Part shown: positions 36,568 to 44,980 of the stretch, in pieces
Layout: every line of letters begins with the position of its first letter
Position numbering within the stretch: position 1 is the stretch's first letter
Source: Elusimicrobiota bacterium
Lineage (GTDB): Bacteria; Elusimicrobiota; Elusimicrobia; UBA1565; UBA9628
DNA: 52,043 bases
Reading direction: 5' to 3'
Assembly: GCA_003151975.1 (NCBI GenBank)
Contig: PLZD01000058.1
Location: forward strand, 1 to 52,043
The notes under the pieces: generated by a model
The model's input: the letters and a program-made list of their open reading frames with translations, nothing else
Told to the model about the DNA's origin: nothing
Databases searched by the model: none
Program-made: the position numbers and the translations under genes

Positions 36568-38592
36568 TCAGTGTGAGGCTGAATTCCCGTACCGCGTCAA
36601 CACAGTCTGGTCACCCGTCATTTCCTGTCTTACAATTTGGCCCAACAGGGGAGAAAACCACTGGGTGGCGCTCACATGGACGGTCAGAGCTCCCGATCCG
36701 GCATCGAGATCGTTCTTCAAGACATAGCAATCAAAACTGCCCGCGGGAACCGTCGCCTTTTCTCGACCGGTGACCTGATAATGGCTCACCATCTCCGTCC
36801 CGCCGACCTTGCCCTTCCATTCCCATTCGGCGCCGATCTTCCACGTTTTAGGGAAGGTCAGCATCGGTGGTTCGTAGATCGAGTTAGTCACCGTACCGTT
36901 AACATCCACATGTGTCCCGATCGTGTATAGGCCCTCCTTTGAGTTTAAGTAGTAATTCTTTACCACGCCTCCGGACGGAACATCCGCATCAACTGAAAAG
37001 GATGCGGACCGCCCATTAAAATCCCCGACGTTTATTTTCTTACTGGTCCCAGTCGTCTTCTTTCCACCCATGTCCCTTTCAAATTCCCACCAATCTCCGG
37101 ACTTCGATGAGAATAGACCGGTGCGGATGGCGCCGCCGGATTGCCCGTTGTCATCCTTGGGCGCCTTGAGCGCCAGTTCCTTGACTCCGGCCCACTCGCC
37201 GGGCTTTAGATGAGCGGCCAGCGCCTTTGCCATTTCGGGCTCGATGCCGGGCATTTTCCAATACGCCTTCAAGAAATCCGCGGACCAATGATGTTTGTCG
37301 CCTTCTGGAATGACTTCCAAGGCCAGGAGCCGTCCGAGTTTTTCCCAATCCTTGTCCCGGGCCTCGAGCCGCTGCTGCTCGGCCGCTTGGGCGGCTTTCC
37401 ATTGCGCTTCATAACTATCCCATTCGTCGGCTCTTTTCCCCGCGAGATCGGCGAACTTGGGCGCGTCCTTCGCGAGCTGGCGCCAGCTGGCCGCCTTTTC
37501 CGACGGAGGGGCGTCGCTTTTGTCGAGCTTGGTTGCCTCGTTGTATTTTTCCAGCGCGTCCACATCGACGTCCTGCCAGTTCATCCCGGACGCCGCCGAC
37601 TCGAGCGCCTTTGGAGCATTCGCGGCGGGCAGGGACGGCAGATTGGCCGCGGAAACACGGAATCCGCCGACTCCTCCGAAAGACGCCGCGCCCTCGCGAT
37701 CGATCTTGGCGAGATCAGGAGCGTTCTCACGCCCGTGTCCCAAAATGGCGCTCGCCGATCCGGCCGCGAGCTCCGGCGTCTGCGTGCGGCCGTGGTCGAG
37801 CTTGAGCGCCTTGTCCGCGAAATGAATGATCTCGCCGGCAGTCACTTTCCCCGTCGGGTCGGCCGCCCAGCCGCGCAAAGCGCCGAGCGCAAGGTAGCTG
37901 AAGGCCGGGCGCATCTTGTCGGCCTTGGGCAAGGGGCCCGCGAACTGATCCGACTTGCCTGCCGTCAGCAGAATCGTCCTCGGATCGACGCCCAGAGGCT
38001 GCGCGCGGACCACGACCAGCGGCTGAAGGCCTTCCACGATATTTTTTCCCGAAGAGGATTTCCCGCTAAAGCATGCGTCGATGAGCACCACGGTCCTTTC
38101 TTGTTTGCCCTTGGACAAAAGGCTCAAGAGTTCTCCGCGCGGCAAGCTGCGCTCGTAGAGACTGTCGGGGTCCTGCTGAGCGTCGACGCCGACGAGCAGA
38201 CCATCCTTGCCATCCTTCGACGGAGCGCCGTGGCCGATAAAAACGAACCACAAAGTCCCGCCAGGCGCGACTTCGGAGGCCGCCTGCTTGGCGTACTTGC
38301 GCATCTTCTCCAAAGTCGCTTCGTTGTCGCGCAAAAGCGTGACTCTGTCCGACGGGACTTTGAGCGTCTCCGTCAAATAGGCCTGCCAGTCGTTGGCGTT
38401 CTGCTGGGCGCCGGGCACGTGCTCCACCGTGAAATAGTTCTCCGCACCGACGATCACCGCCGCGTCTTTCTCGCCGCCGCCGACGGCTTTGGGAGGAGCC
38501 GACAGATCGGGCCAAAGCTCCTGCTGGGCGCGCGCCGTCGTCGCGAGGATACAGCAGGCAAGCAAGCCTGCGAGGCAGAATTTGCTTTTCAT
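36568..38592 (-). CDS. Secreted caspase-like (C14) protein with C-terminal beta domain
   Basis: 674 residues. Signal peptide (KFCLAGLLACCILATTARAQ), then a caspase/metacaspase p20-like domain with the catalytic pair H121 (FVFIGHGAP) and C174 (VLIDACFSG). A proline/alanine-rich linker and a helical EAQWKAAQAAEQQRLEAR segment follow; the last 200 residues form a beta-rich region (YQVTGREKATVPAGSFDCYVL, WFSPLLGQIVRQE) like DUF3108/DUF6263 domains. It is thus an exported peptidase with a probable substrate-binding domain. ATGA overlap with the GT2 gene start, and one base before ispE, so it is embedded in a core operon. Function unknown. Confidence 0.85.
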   Translation of the reverse strand: MKSKFCLAGLLACCILATTARAQQELWPDLSAPPKAVGGGEKDAAVIVGAENYFTVEHVPGAQQNANDWQAYLTETLKVPSDRVTLLRDNEATLEKMRKYAKQAASEVAPGGTLWFVFIGHGAPSKDGKDGLLVGVDAQQDPDSLYERSLPRGELLSLLSKGKQERTVVLIDACFSGKSSSGKNIVEGLQPLVVVRAQPLGVDPRTILLTAGKSDQFAGPLPKADKMRPAFSYLALGALRGWAADPTGKVTAGEIIHFADKALKLDHGRTQTPELAAGSASAILGHGRENAPDLAKIDREGAASFGGVGGFRVSAANLPSLPAANAPKALESAASGMNWQDVDVDALEKYNEATKLDKSDAPPSEKAASWRQLAKDAPKFADLAGKRADEWDSYEAQWKAAQAAEQQRLEARDKDWEKLGRLLALEVIPEGDKHHWSADFLKAYWKMPGIEPEMAKALAAHLKPGEWAGVKELALKAPKDDNGQSGGAIRTGLFSSKSGDWWEFERDMGGKKTTGTSKKINVGDFNGRSASFSVDADVPSGGVVKNYYLNSKEGLYTIGTHVDVNGTVTNSIYEPPMLTFPKTWKIGAEWEWKGKVGGTEMVSHYQVTGREKATVPAGSFDCYVLKNDLDAGSGALTVHVSATQWFSPLLGQIVRQEMTGDQTVLTRYGNSASH

Positions 38593-39320
38593 TTTTTCCC
38601 GTACCTCGAGCGCAGGCTCGTGACGCCTTTGAAGGCACCCGCGATTTCCTTGAACGAAAGATTGGATTGGCCGCGACGCCGGTTGACGAACACGGTGGGC
38701 AAGCAGGCGAACCTGATTCCCTTGAGATGCAGTTGGTACGCGACCTCGGAGAGCACGATGTAGCCGGTCGCGGCGATCTTCTTGAAGTCGATGGCCTCGG
38801 CGGCCTCGCGCGTGTAGGCGCGGTAGCCGTTGGTGTAATCCGAGATCGGAATTCCCAGCAAGGTCCGCGCGAAGATGTTCGAGAATTTCGAGAACACGCG
38901 GCGCGCGATGGTCCAGTCGACGATCCGGCTCGTTCCTTCATAGCGCGAACGCAGCACGACGTCGGCGTTGCCCGATTCTAGAATCTCGAGCATCGCCGGC
39001 AATTCCTTCGGATCGTGCGAGAAATCGGCGTCCATTTCGACCACATACTTCACTTTCGGGTCGGACAAGCCCAGCATGAAGCCCGCCATGCAGGCCGAGC
39101 CCCGGCCGCCCTTGCCCGAGCGGTGAATGACCTGCATCGGAGCGAGCTTCTTGGCGGCCGCGACCGCGACCTCGCCGGTGCCGTCGGGCGAGCCGTCGTC
39201 GACGACGATGATCGACAAGCCGGGAGACAATGCGCGCAGAGCCTCGGCCAGCCGCGCGATGTTGGGCGCCTCGTTGAAGGTCGGGATGACGACGCAGGCC
39301 TGGGAGAGCGCCTCGCTCAT
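38589..39320 (-). CDS. Family 2 glycosyltransferase (dolichol-phosphate mannosyltransferase-like)
   Basis: 243 residues starting MSEALSQACVVIPTFNEAPNI; longer upstream readings are shadows of the TPR gene. VVDDGSPDGTG is the first GT2 nucleotide-sugar motif, VVEMDADFSHDP the DxD, and NRRRGQSNLSFKEI the C-terminal lipid-phosphate-sugar synthase motif. No C-terminal membrane helices, so like soluble DPM1. It probably makes a polyprenyl-phosphate sugar. It overlaps the TPR gene stop and caspase start by ATGA. Confidence 0.92.
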   Translation of the reverse strand: MSEALSQACVVIPTFNEAPNIARLAEALRALSPGLSIIVVDDGSPDGTGEVAVAAAKKLAPMQVIHRSGKGGRGSACMAGFMLGLSDPKVKYVVEMDADFSHDPKELPAMLEILESGNADVVLRSRYEGTSRIVDWTIARRVFSKFSNIFARTLLGIPISDYTNGYRAYTREAAEAIDFKKIAATGYIVLSEVAYQLHLKGIRFACLPTVFVNRRRGQSNLSFKEIAGAFKGVTSLRSRYGKK

Positions 39321-41485
39321 TTCGGCGTGTCCGGAAGCGGGACGGGCTTGAACTCCAACTTGACGTTGGTGAACTCGATGGAGATCGTAAAGCCTCGGCC
39401 CGCGACGGTCATCACCTTCGGCACCGAGTGGCCTTGCGTGCGCCCGAACTGGTCCAAGGTCAAAGTCACGCCGCCGCTCTTGGCAGACTCGATTGACTCC
39501 GCGCGGATCCCTTCCTTGTCGAGCCGGACCAGCCAACCGGGCAGCTCGAGCTCTTTCTTGCTCCAGCCGCTCTTGAAGCGCGCGGGCTTGAGCGCGTAGA
39601 AGCGGCCCGCGAGAAAATCGCGGATCAAGGTCATGGAGGCTTCGGCGGCGCTCATGACGTTCTCGGGCTTGAGGCCCTCGATCTGGAGCGGGTCCATCAG
39701 GAAGCCGTCCTTGTTGACGCGGATGCGCAGGATCGGCGTAAACAAAGGCCCGAGCATGTCCACGGAAAGGTCTTCGGGGCCTTTAAAAGTGAAGATGGCT
39801 TGGTAGGTCAGAGTGTGGCCGAGGATGGTTCCCTTGATCTCGCAAAGGCCGGAAAGTTTCTGATAGCCGCCTTCGGATTGCGCGAGAAAATCCTGATAGT
39901 AGCCGCCCAACGTCTCGGGAGAGAATTTGTCCTCGATGCCGTCGGCCTTGCGGTTGGGCTTGGCCTCGGGAGCCTGCAGGAATTGCGATTGTTTCCAATA
40001 ACGCCAGGCGGAAGGCTTGTCTCCGAGCTTCGCGTACGCGTCGCCGACGTGGTCCCAAACCGTGTCGTCCTCGGGCAGGCCGTGCAGGGCCTCGAGCAGC
40101 TCGGATAACGCCTCGGTGGATCGCCCCAGCTTGTAATGAACCCAGCCCAGCGAATCTTCATAGGCCGGGTTCTTGGGGTCAAGCTGGACGGCGCGCGCGA
40201 TCAGGGCTTCGGCGTCGTTGAGCTTGAGGCCGCGGTCGGCCAGCGAGAAGCCGAGGTAGTTGAGCACCGAGGCGTCGTCGGGCTTCTGCTCGAGCAGGGC
40301 TCGGAACTCCTTCTCGGCGTCGTCGATCTTGTTCTGCTTCTCGAGCAGGACCGCGAGCTGATAGCGCGCGTCGCGGTAATCGGGCTTAAGCTCGAGCACC
40401 TTGCGCAGGAGCTTGATGGCCGACGAGTCGTCCTTCAAGTCGTCGTAGCCCAAAGCGAGGAAGTAGGAGACTTGGTCGTTATTGGGCCAGCGCGCGTGCG
40501 CGGTCTCCAGGACTGCGACCGCGTCCTTGAGCCGGGCGGCCTGCGTGAGGTAGTAGCTCAGGCGCAATGAGAGCGAGGGCTCCTCGCCGAGCGCGGCGCT
40601 GGCCTGGAGATACTCGGCGGCCTTGGCGAAATCGCCCTTGCGCTCGGCGTAGAGCGCCAGCCAATGATTGGCGGTCGGGTCGTCTTTTTTGACCGCGCGC
40701 GCGTTCTCGAATTGCGCGCGCAGCTCCTCCCAATTTCCTTTCAGGAAATAGATCTGCCCGATGTGATCGAGCAAAGAGACGTCCTGCGGCTCGAACTTCA
40801 GGATCTTGAGGTATTCGGCGAGCGCTGCGTCGGTGTCGTGCTCGACCTCATAGGCCTGCCCCAGGGCGTAGCGCGCGGGAAGGGAATCCTCGTCGGGCGA
40901 GATCGCGATCGAGGCCTTAAGGTGCTTCTCGGCCTCGGCGACGCGCCCGTCCTGCATGTCGAGCTTGGCGATCTGAAAATGCGCCTCGCCGGCCTGCGCG
41001 GGATTCTGCTCCAGGAAGCGCTGCAGCAAGTCACGGGCTTTCTGCGGCGAGTTCGAAGACAGGAGGCTTGCCAGCGAATAGATCGACTCGGCGGATTTAG
41101 GATCGAGCTTGAGGGCTTCCTCGAATGATTTCTCCGCGCCTTCCGTGTCTCCCTTGGCCCACTGCACGCGGCCGAGCAGAAGGCGGGCGTCGGCGCTCTT
41201 GGGCTCGAGTTCGGCCACGCGCGCGGCCCATTTGGCGGCCTTGTCGATCTGGTTGACCTCTAGGGCGAGCGCCGCGGCCTCTTTTCCGATGACGGCGGAG
41301 TCGGGGTCTGCGGCCAGCGCGCTCTCGTAGGCCTTGAGCGCCGCGGGATAGTCTCCGCGGTGCTCGAGCAGCATGCCGCGCATGTAGTCCATCTCCGCCG
41401 ATTTCTGCGCGCCCACGGCCTCCGTCCCGGCAAAAGCCGCGGGAGTCAGAAGGCCAAGGGCGAGGAGCAGGATCGAGTGTTTCAA
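39317..41485 (-). CDS. Exported TPR protein with LolB-like C-terminal domain
   Basis: 722 residues, TTG start overlapping the rimI stop by four bases. A signal peptide (LLLALGLLTPAAFAG) precedes about twelve TPR units spanning residues 25-520 (repeated DPKSA, DYRDA, YEDSLGWVHY turns). The last 190 residues (ELPGWLVRLDKEGIRAESIE region) look like a LolB/DUF4292 lipid-carrier fold. TPR plus lipid-carrier domains occur in outer-membrane biogenesis proteins. The protein is thus probably periplasmic or outer-membrane associated and supports a diderm envelope. Confidence 0.8.
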   Translation of the reverse strand: MKHSILLLALGLLTPAAFAGTEAVGAQKSAEMDYMRGMLLEHRGDYPAALKAYESALAADPDSAVIGKEAAALALEVNQIDKAAKWAARVAELEPKSADARLLLGRVQWAKGDTEGAEKSFEEALKLDPKSAESIYSLASLLSSNSPQKARDLLQRFLEQNPAQAGEAHFQIAKLDMQDGRVAEAEKHLKASIAISPDEDSLPARYALGQAYEVEHDTDAALAEYLKILKFEPQDVSLLDHIGQIYFLKGNWEELRAQFENARAVKKDDPTANHWLALYAERKGDFAKAAEYLQASAALGEEPSLSLRLSYYLTQAARLKDAVAVLETAHARWPNNDQVSYFLALGYDDLKDDSSAIKLLRKVLELKPDYRDARYQLAVLLEKQNKIDDAEKEFRALLEQKPDDASVLNYLGFSLADRGLKLNDAEALIARAVQLDPKNPAYEDSLGWVHYKLGRSTEALSELLEALHGLPEDDTVWDHVGDAYAKLGDKPSAWRYWKQSQFLQAPEAKPNRKADGIEDKFSPETLGGYYQDFLAQSEGGYQKLSGLCEIKGTILGHTLTYQAIFTFKGPEDLSVDMLGPLFTPILRIRVNKDGFLMDPLQIEGLKPENVMSAAEASMTLIRDFLAGRFYALKPARFKSGWSKKELELPGWLVRLDKEGIRAESIESAKSGGVTLTLDQFGRTQGHSVPKVMTVAGRGFTISIEFTNVKLEFKPVPLPDTPK

Positions 41486-41925
41486 GCGAGGTTCCGGTCC
41501 ATCAAGACGGCGTCGCAGACGCCATTATAGAAGTTTGGCCGTCGGCCCACAACGGCGAACCCGGCCGCGCGGTAGAGCGCGAGTGCTGCGGCGTTATCGG
41601 CGCGGACCTCGAGCGTCGCCTTGGAGAGCTTCTCGCGCGCGGCGCGCTCCAGAAGATCGGCTATCAGCGCGCGACCCAGCCCCCTGCGCGTGCGACGAGC
41701 GTCGACGGCCACATCGAGAATTTGCGCCTCGCCCGCGACGGCGCGAAACACCAAGTAGGCCGCGACCTGCCCGTCTTCCTCGACGACGACGATGCGCGAC
41801 GAGGAATTCGCGAGCTCCTCTGAAAATTGCTTTTGGGTCCACCCCGCGGAGGCGGCTTGCGCGGCGCCGATGGCCGCGACGGCGCCCAAGTCAGCGGACC
41901 GGGCGAGCCTTGTGCTTGGCTTCAT
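41482..41925 (-). CDS. rimI: GNAT N-acetyltransferase, RimI-like
   Basis: 147 residues, one GNAT domain: ILDVAVDARRTRRGLGRALIADLLERA is the acetyl-CoA loop, and LEVRADNAAALALYRAAGFAVVGRR the C-terminal signature found in RimI. In many bacteria rimI follows tsaB, as here; RimI acetylates ribosomal protein S18 or other N termini. It overlaps tsaB by 35 bases and the TPR gene by four. Confidence 0.85.
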   Translation of the reverse strand: MKPSTRLARSADLGAVAAIGAAQAASAGWTQKQFSEELANSSSRIVVVEEDGQVAAYLVFRAVAGEAQILDVAVDARRTRRGLGRALIADLLERAAREKLSKATLEVRADNAAALALYRAAGFAVVGRRPNFYNGVCDAVLMDRNLA

Positions 41926-42493
41926 AACTGGCGGGCTTGAGATACAGCGGCTCGAAGCGCGGCCGCCGCTTGCGCCCGAAATGCCGAAGCGCGGGCGCGA
42001 GCAGGTCCTGGGCCGTGGGATCGCATTCTTTTATAACGACATGCTTGAGCGCAAGCTCGGCCTGCACGCCCTGCCAAACCTGCGGATCGGCCCAGACCGG
42101 CGGCGCCTCGGGACGCAGGCCGCGGAAGATCTGGTAGAACTTCTCGTCGCGCCACCCCGGCACGACTGCGCACACAAGCCCTCCTTTGGAAGTGCCCAGC
42201 GCTGCCTCGAGGCGCGAGACGGCGATGGCCGGAATTTTCAACGCCGACGCGGCCACTGTCGCGTAGGCCATGCCGATGCGGATGCCCGTGAAGCGCCCCG
42301 GGCCGCTGGCGGCGGCGATCGCGTCGAGTTCCTTGAGATCGATGCCCGCGCGCCTCAAGAGCCGGTCGATCTGCGGCAGCAAGGTCTCGTCGTGCGGGGC
42401 TTTGAAAGCCTTGTGCAGCGCGAAGACTTTGTCGCCCGCGCGCAGCGCGAGGCTCAAAGATTCGCCGGTCGTGTCGACGGCCAGCAAATTCAC
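41891..42493 (-). CDS. tsaB: tRNA t6A-synthesis protein TsaB
   Basis: 200 residues from GTG 42493 (LLAVDTTGESLSLAL), overlapping the tsaE stop (GTGA). AAASGPGRFTGIRIGMAYA is the conserved glycine-rich segment of the TsaB/TsaD ASKHA fold. TsaB scaffolds TsaD and TsaE for threonylcarbamoyl-adenosine at position 37 of tRNA. The longer reading to 42631 is a shadow of tsaE. TsaD is not in the window. Confidence 0.93.
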   Translation of the reverse strand: MNLLAVDTTGESLSLALRAGDKVFALHKAFKAPHDETLLPQIDRLLRRAGIDLKELDAIAAASGPGRFTGIRIGMAYATVAASALKIPAIAVSRLEAALGTSKGGLVCAVVPGWRDEKFYQIFRGLRPEAPPVWADPQVWQGVQAELALKHVVIKECDPTAQDLLAPALRHFGRKRRPRFEPLYLKPASYEAKHKARPVR

Positions 42494-42945
42494 TTGGCCT
42501 CCAACCGGCCGAGCAGTTCGCGCGAGCGGCGCCCGAGCGCCTTGAAGGCCAGCCTGCGCCCGCTCGAGACGTGCGAGAGCCGGACCTCGAGCCGGTCCTT
42601 CGGATAGTACGCCGCGCCCGCCTCCGGCCACTCGATGACGCAGGCCGCCTTGGGATCGTGGATGAAATCCTCGATGCCGATATCGCCCGTCTCGCCGGCG
42701 CCGACGCGATAGAGGTCGAGATGGTTGAGCGCCAGGCGCCGCCCCCGGTAGAGCCGCGCCAGGCCGAAGGTCGGGCTCATGACGCGCCCCTTGAAGCCGG
42801 CGCCCGCGGCGATGCCCTTGGCGAGCGTCGTCTTGCCGCTGCCGAGGTTGCCGAACAAGCAGACCACGTCGAGTCCCTTGAGCAGGCGCCCCAGCCTTCG
42901 GCCCAAGGACTGCGTCTGCTCCGGCGTGCGCGTCGTCACCATCAT
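42490..42945 (-). CDS. tsaE: tRNA t6A-synthesis ATPase TsaE
   Basis: 151 residues from ATG 42945 (a TTG further up at 42966 is less likely). FGNLGSGKTTLAKGIA is the Walker A loop; SPTFGLARLYRGRRLALNHLDLYRV is the family's characteristic region and VIEWPE the Walker B-like end. TsaE hydrolyses ATP to reset the TsaB-TsaD complex. A TAGTGT lies seven bases before the ATG, suggesting a leaderless start of the long operon. Confidence 0.95.
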   Translation of the reverse strand: MMVTTRTPEQTQSLGRRLGRLLKGLDVVCLFGNLGSGKTTLAKGIAAGAGFKGRVMSPTFGLARLYRGRRLALNHLDLYRVGAGETGDIGIEDFIHDPKAACVIEWPEAGAAYYPKDRLEVRLSHVSSGRRLAFKALGRRSRELLGRLEAK

Positions 42946-43007
42946 GAGCACTACACTAGCAGACAAGGCGCCGCGCGCACAACCCCGCGGGGCTCTCTGT
43001 TAAGCGC

Positions 43008-43046
43008 CATTGCATAATTTTTGTTTAAGTATTACTCTTTCGTTAA
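43008..43046 (+). promoter_or_regulatory. AT-rich LysR promoter/operator region
   Basis: The 107-base gap between tsaE and the LysR gene is unusually AT-rich from 43008 to 43046. It holds TTGCAT as a -35 candidate, TTTAAG...GTTAAC (loosely symmetric, resembling a LysR T-N11-A box) and TACTCT as a -10 candidate. A LysR protein often binds its own divergent promoter, here perhaps shared with tsaE. None of these matches is strong. Confidence 0.3.
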
Positions 43047-43052
43047 CACGCC

Positions 43053-43949
43053 ATGGACCTCTACCAGCTGAGGTACTTCCTCGAGGTCGCCCGCGAGCTC
43101 AACTTCACGCGCGCGGCCGAAAACCTGCATCTCTCCCCGCCCGCGATCTCCCGCAGCGTCGCCTTGCTCGAGCGCTCCCTGGGCAAGACGCTCTTCACGC
43201 GCACCAAGCGCCGCGTCGAGCTGACCGCCGATGGCGAGACGCTCAAGGCCTGCGCCGAGCGCGTCTACGACGAGATCGAGCGCGTGCAGTTGGGCCTCAA
43301 GGAGCGGGCCGACGCGGCACCGCCGTTTCTGCGCGCGGGAAGCCGCGAAATGATCACGAACTATCTGCTGCCCGGGCCGCTGCTGGCGTTGCGCAAGACA
43401 TCGCCGTCGACGCGCTGGGGGTTTCACGAGCTCGACGCGCGCGCGATGGGAGACGCCCTAAAGAAAGATCAGCTCGATTTCGCGTTCCACTACACCGACC
43501 CGCAAGACCCCGTGCTCGAGGCCAAGCGGCTCGGAACGCTCGTCTCGCATGTCTACGCCGCGCGAAGCCTCTTCGGCAAGAATCGGCCGCCCAAGACCTT
43601 CGCGGAACTCACCAAGGCGCCGTTCATCGCGCCGCGCTACTTTCAGGCCGATCCCGCCGCGCCGAGCGTAGACGGCTTTCCCGACCACCGCCACCCGCGC
43701 GAGATCGTCGTCGAGGGCGAATTCTTGGAGACGCACCGGCGCTTCGTGCTCGAGGGCATCGCCGCCGCGGTCCTGCCCGACATCGTCATCAAGGACGCGC
43801 TCAAGGGCGGCAAGGTCGTCCGCTTCGACGGCCCGCCGATTTCCCGGGAGATTTATTTCTGGAAGCGCCGCGCGCGCACGCTGCCCAAGCTCGTCGACGA
43901 GTTTTGCGGTTTGATCCGCCGGGAGATCAAACGGTCCGGCAGGGCTTGA
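43053..43949 (+). CDS. LysR-family transcriptional regulator
   Basis: 298 residues. The N-terminal winged helix-turn-helix (LRYFLEVARELNFTRAAENLHLSPPAISRSVALLERSLGKTLF) is classical LysR; the rest is the substrate-binding-like effector domain. It diverges from the tsaE operon, so it may control it, or itself; the inducer is unknown. The nearest plus-strand gene downstream is absent, so it is monocistronic. Confidence 0.95.
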   Translation: MDLYQLRYFLEVARELNFTRAAENLHLSPPAISRSVALLERSLGKTLFTRTKRRVELTADGETLKACAERVYDEIERVQLGLKERADAAPPFLRAGSREMITNYLLPGPLLALRKTSPSTRWGFHELDARAMGDALKKDQLDFAFHYTDPQDPVLEAKRLGTLVSHVYAARSLFGKNRPPKTFAELTKAPFIAPRYFQADPAAPSVDGFPDHRHPREIVVEGEFLETHRRFVLEGIAAAVLPDIVIKDALKGGKVVRFDGPPISREIYFWKRRARTLPKLVDEFCGLIRREIKRSGRA

Positions 43950-43979
43950 GTTCCGATCGCTTCTTCAAACTTCCCCAAT

Positions 43980-44011
43980 AGGGTTTTGTCACTAAAGAGT
44001 GACAAAACCCT
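43980..44011. repeat. Perfect 14-bp inverted repeat downstream of the LysR gene
   Basis: AGGGTTTTGTCACT (43980-43993), loop AAAG, AGTGACAAAACCCT (43998-44011). It sits between the LysR stop and the thiL terminator on the opposite strand. There is no T-run on either side, so it is not a standard terminator although it could act as one in part; it could be a protein-binding palindrome. Confidence 0.85.
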
Positions 44012-44023
44012 CGACGGAGATTC

Positions 44024-44074
44024 ATAAAAAGGAAAAGGCCCGCCATCACGGCAGCACCCGCGGGCTGCGCGGGT
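44024..44074 (-). terminator. Terminator after thiL
   Basis: On the minus strand ACCCGCG-N5-CGCGGGT (44056-44074) begins directly after the thiL stop; a GCGGGCC segment followed by TTTTCCTTTTT (44040-44024) follows. The hairpin plus T-rich tract is a plausible rho-independent terminator for the ftsH-thiL operon. Confidence 0.6.
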
Positions 44075-44980
44075 CTAACGGAAGTGATCGAAGCCGGTGG
44101 GCTTGCGGGCCGACGAGCGCCGCTCGGTCCACATGACGCCGATGCGGTAGGCCTGAGGCAGCAGCTGCTCGACGCGGCCCCAATCCTTCGGCTTCACGGT
44201 GAAGACCAAGCCGTAGTCCTCGCCGTCGGCCTTGGCCGCTTCCCACTGCATGCGCGCCAATGAGAGCCGGAAGCCCAGCCCCGACTCCTGCGCGAGCAGG
44301 TCGCACGAGCGCATGAGTCCGTCGGAGTTGTCGATCATGCTCGTCGCAAGCCCGTGCTCGGCGAGAATGCGCCCGGCCTTGAGCTGAGGCTCGGGTTCCC
44401 AAAAGGCTTTGGCGAAACGCCCCGAGCTCGTGCCGGCCTTGAGATCCGCGAGACCCCGCGCCGCGTCGCCGATGGGGCCGATGCCCGCCAGAAGATCGCC
44501 CGCGCGAGCGCCCGAGCGCCGCACGATGTGCGCGGGCTTGGCCTGGCCGAGCGCGGTCAGCGTGAAAAAAACTTTTTGAGAGCGGCAGAGGTTGCCGCCG
44601 AGCACGGGGACCTTGAAGCGCGCGGCGTCCTCCGCCAGTCCGTCGAGAAAATCGAGCGCCCAGTCCTGCGGGGCCTTGGCGGGAAAACCCGCGCTCACCA
44701 GAACCCCGACGGGCGAGACCGCGCCCATCGCGGCCAGATCCGAAAGGTTGATGCGCAACAGCTTGTGCGCCAAGCGCCGGAAATCGGCCCACGCCAGCTC
44801 GAAGTGCGCGCCCTCGGCCAGATTGTCCTGAGTGGAGACGAGCACATGCCCGGGCTTGAGCTTCGAGATCGCCGCGTCGTCGCCGGGACCGACCACCAGC
44901 GTGGAATGCTTTTGGCGGCTGAAGCGCGAGCGGATGCGCGCGAGCAGCCCGTCCTCACCGAGCTCGGCGAGCGTCTTCAT
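44075..44980 (-). CDS. thiL: Thiamine-monophosphate kinase-like protein
   Basis: 301 residues. GPGDDAAI (N-terminal metal loop), DNLAEGAHF, LLRINLSDLAAMGA, IDNSDGLMRSCDLL and GEDYGLVF are ThiL motifs in order, giving TPP from TMP and ATP. One motif deviates: the GGDTT-type segment reads GGNLC, replacing the conserved Asp by Asn. The overall length and other Asp residues fit ThiL. It overlaps the nnrD stop by ATGA and is last in the operon, followed by a terminator. Confidence 0.87.
   Translation of the reverse strand: MKTLAELGEDGLLARIRSRFSRQKHSTLVVGPGDDAAISKLKPGHVLVSTQDNLAEGAHFELAWADFRRLAHKLLRINLSDLAAMGAVSPVGVLVSAGFPAKAPQDWALDFLDGLAEDAARFKVPVLGGNLCRSQKVFFTLTALGQAKPAHIVRRSGARAGDLLAGIGPIGDAARGLADLKAGTSSGRFAKAFWEPEPQLKAGRILAEHGLATSMIDNSDGLMRSCDLLAQESGLGFRLSLARMQWEAAKADGEDYGLVFTVKPKDWGRVEQLLPQAYRIGVMWTERRSSARKPTGFDHFR

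Noticed and set aside
43980-44011. Calling the palindrome an intrinsic terminator
   Set aside because: No T-run follows the stem in either direction; kept as a repeat instead.
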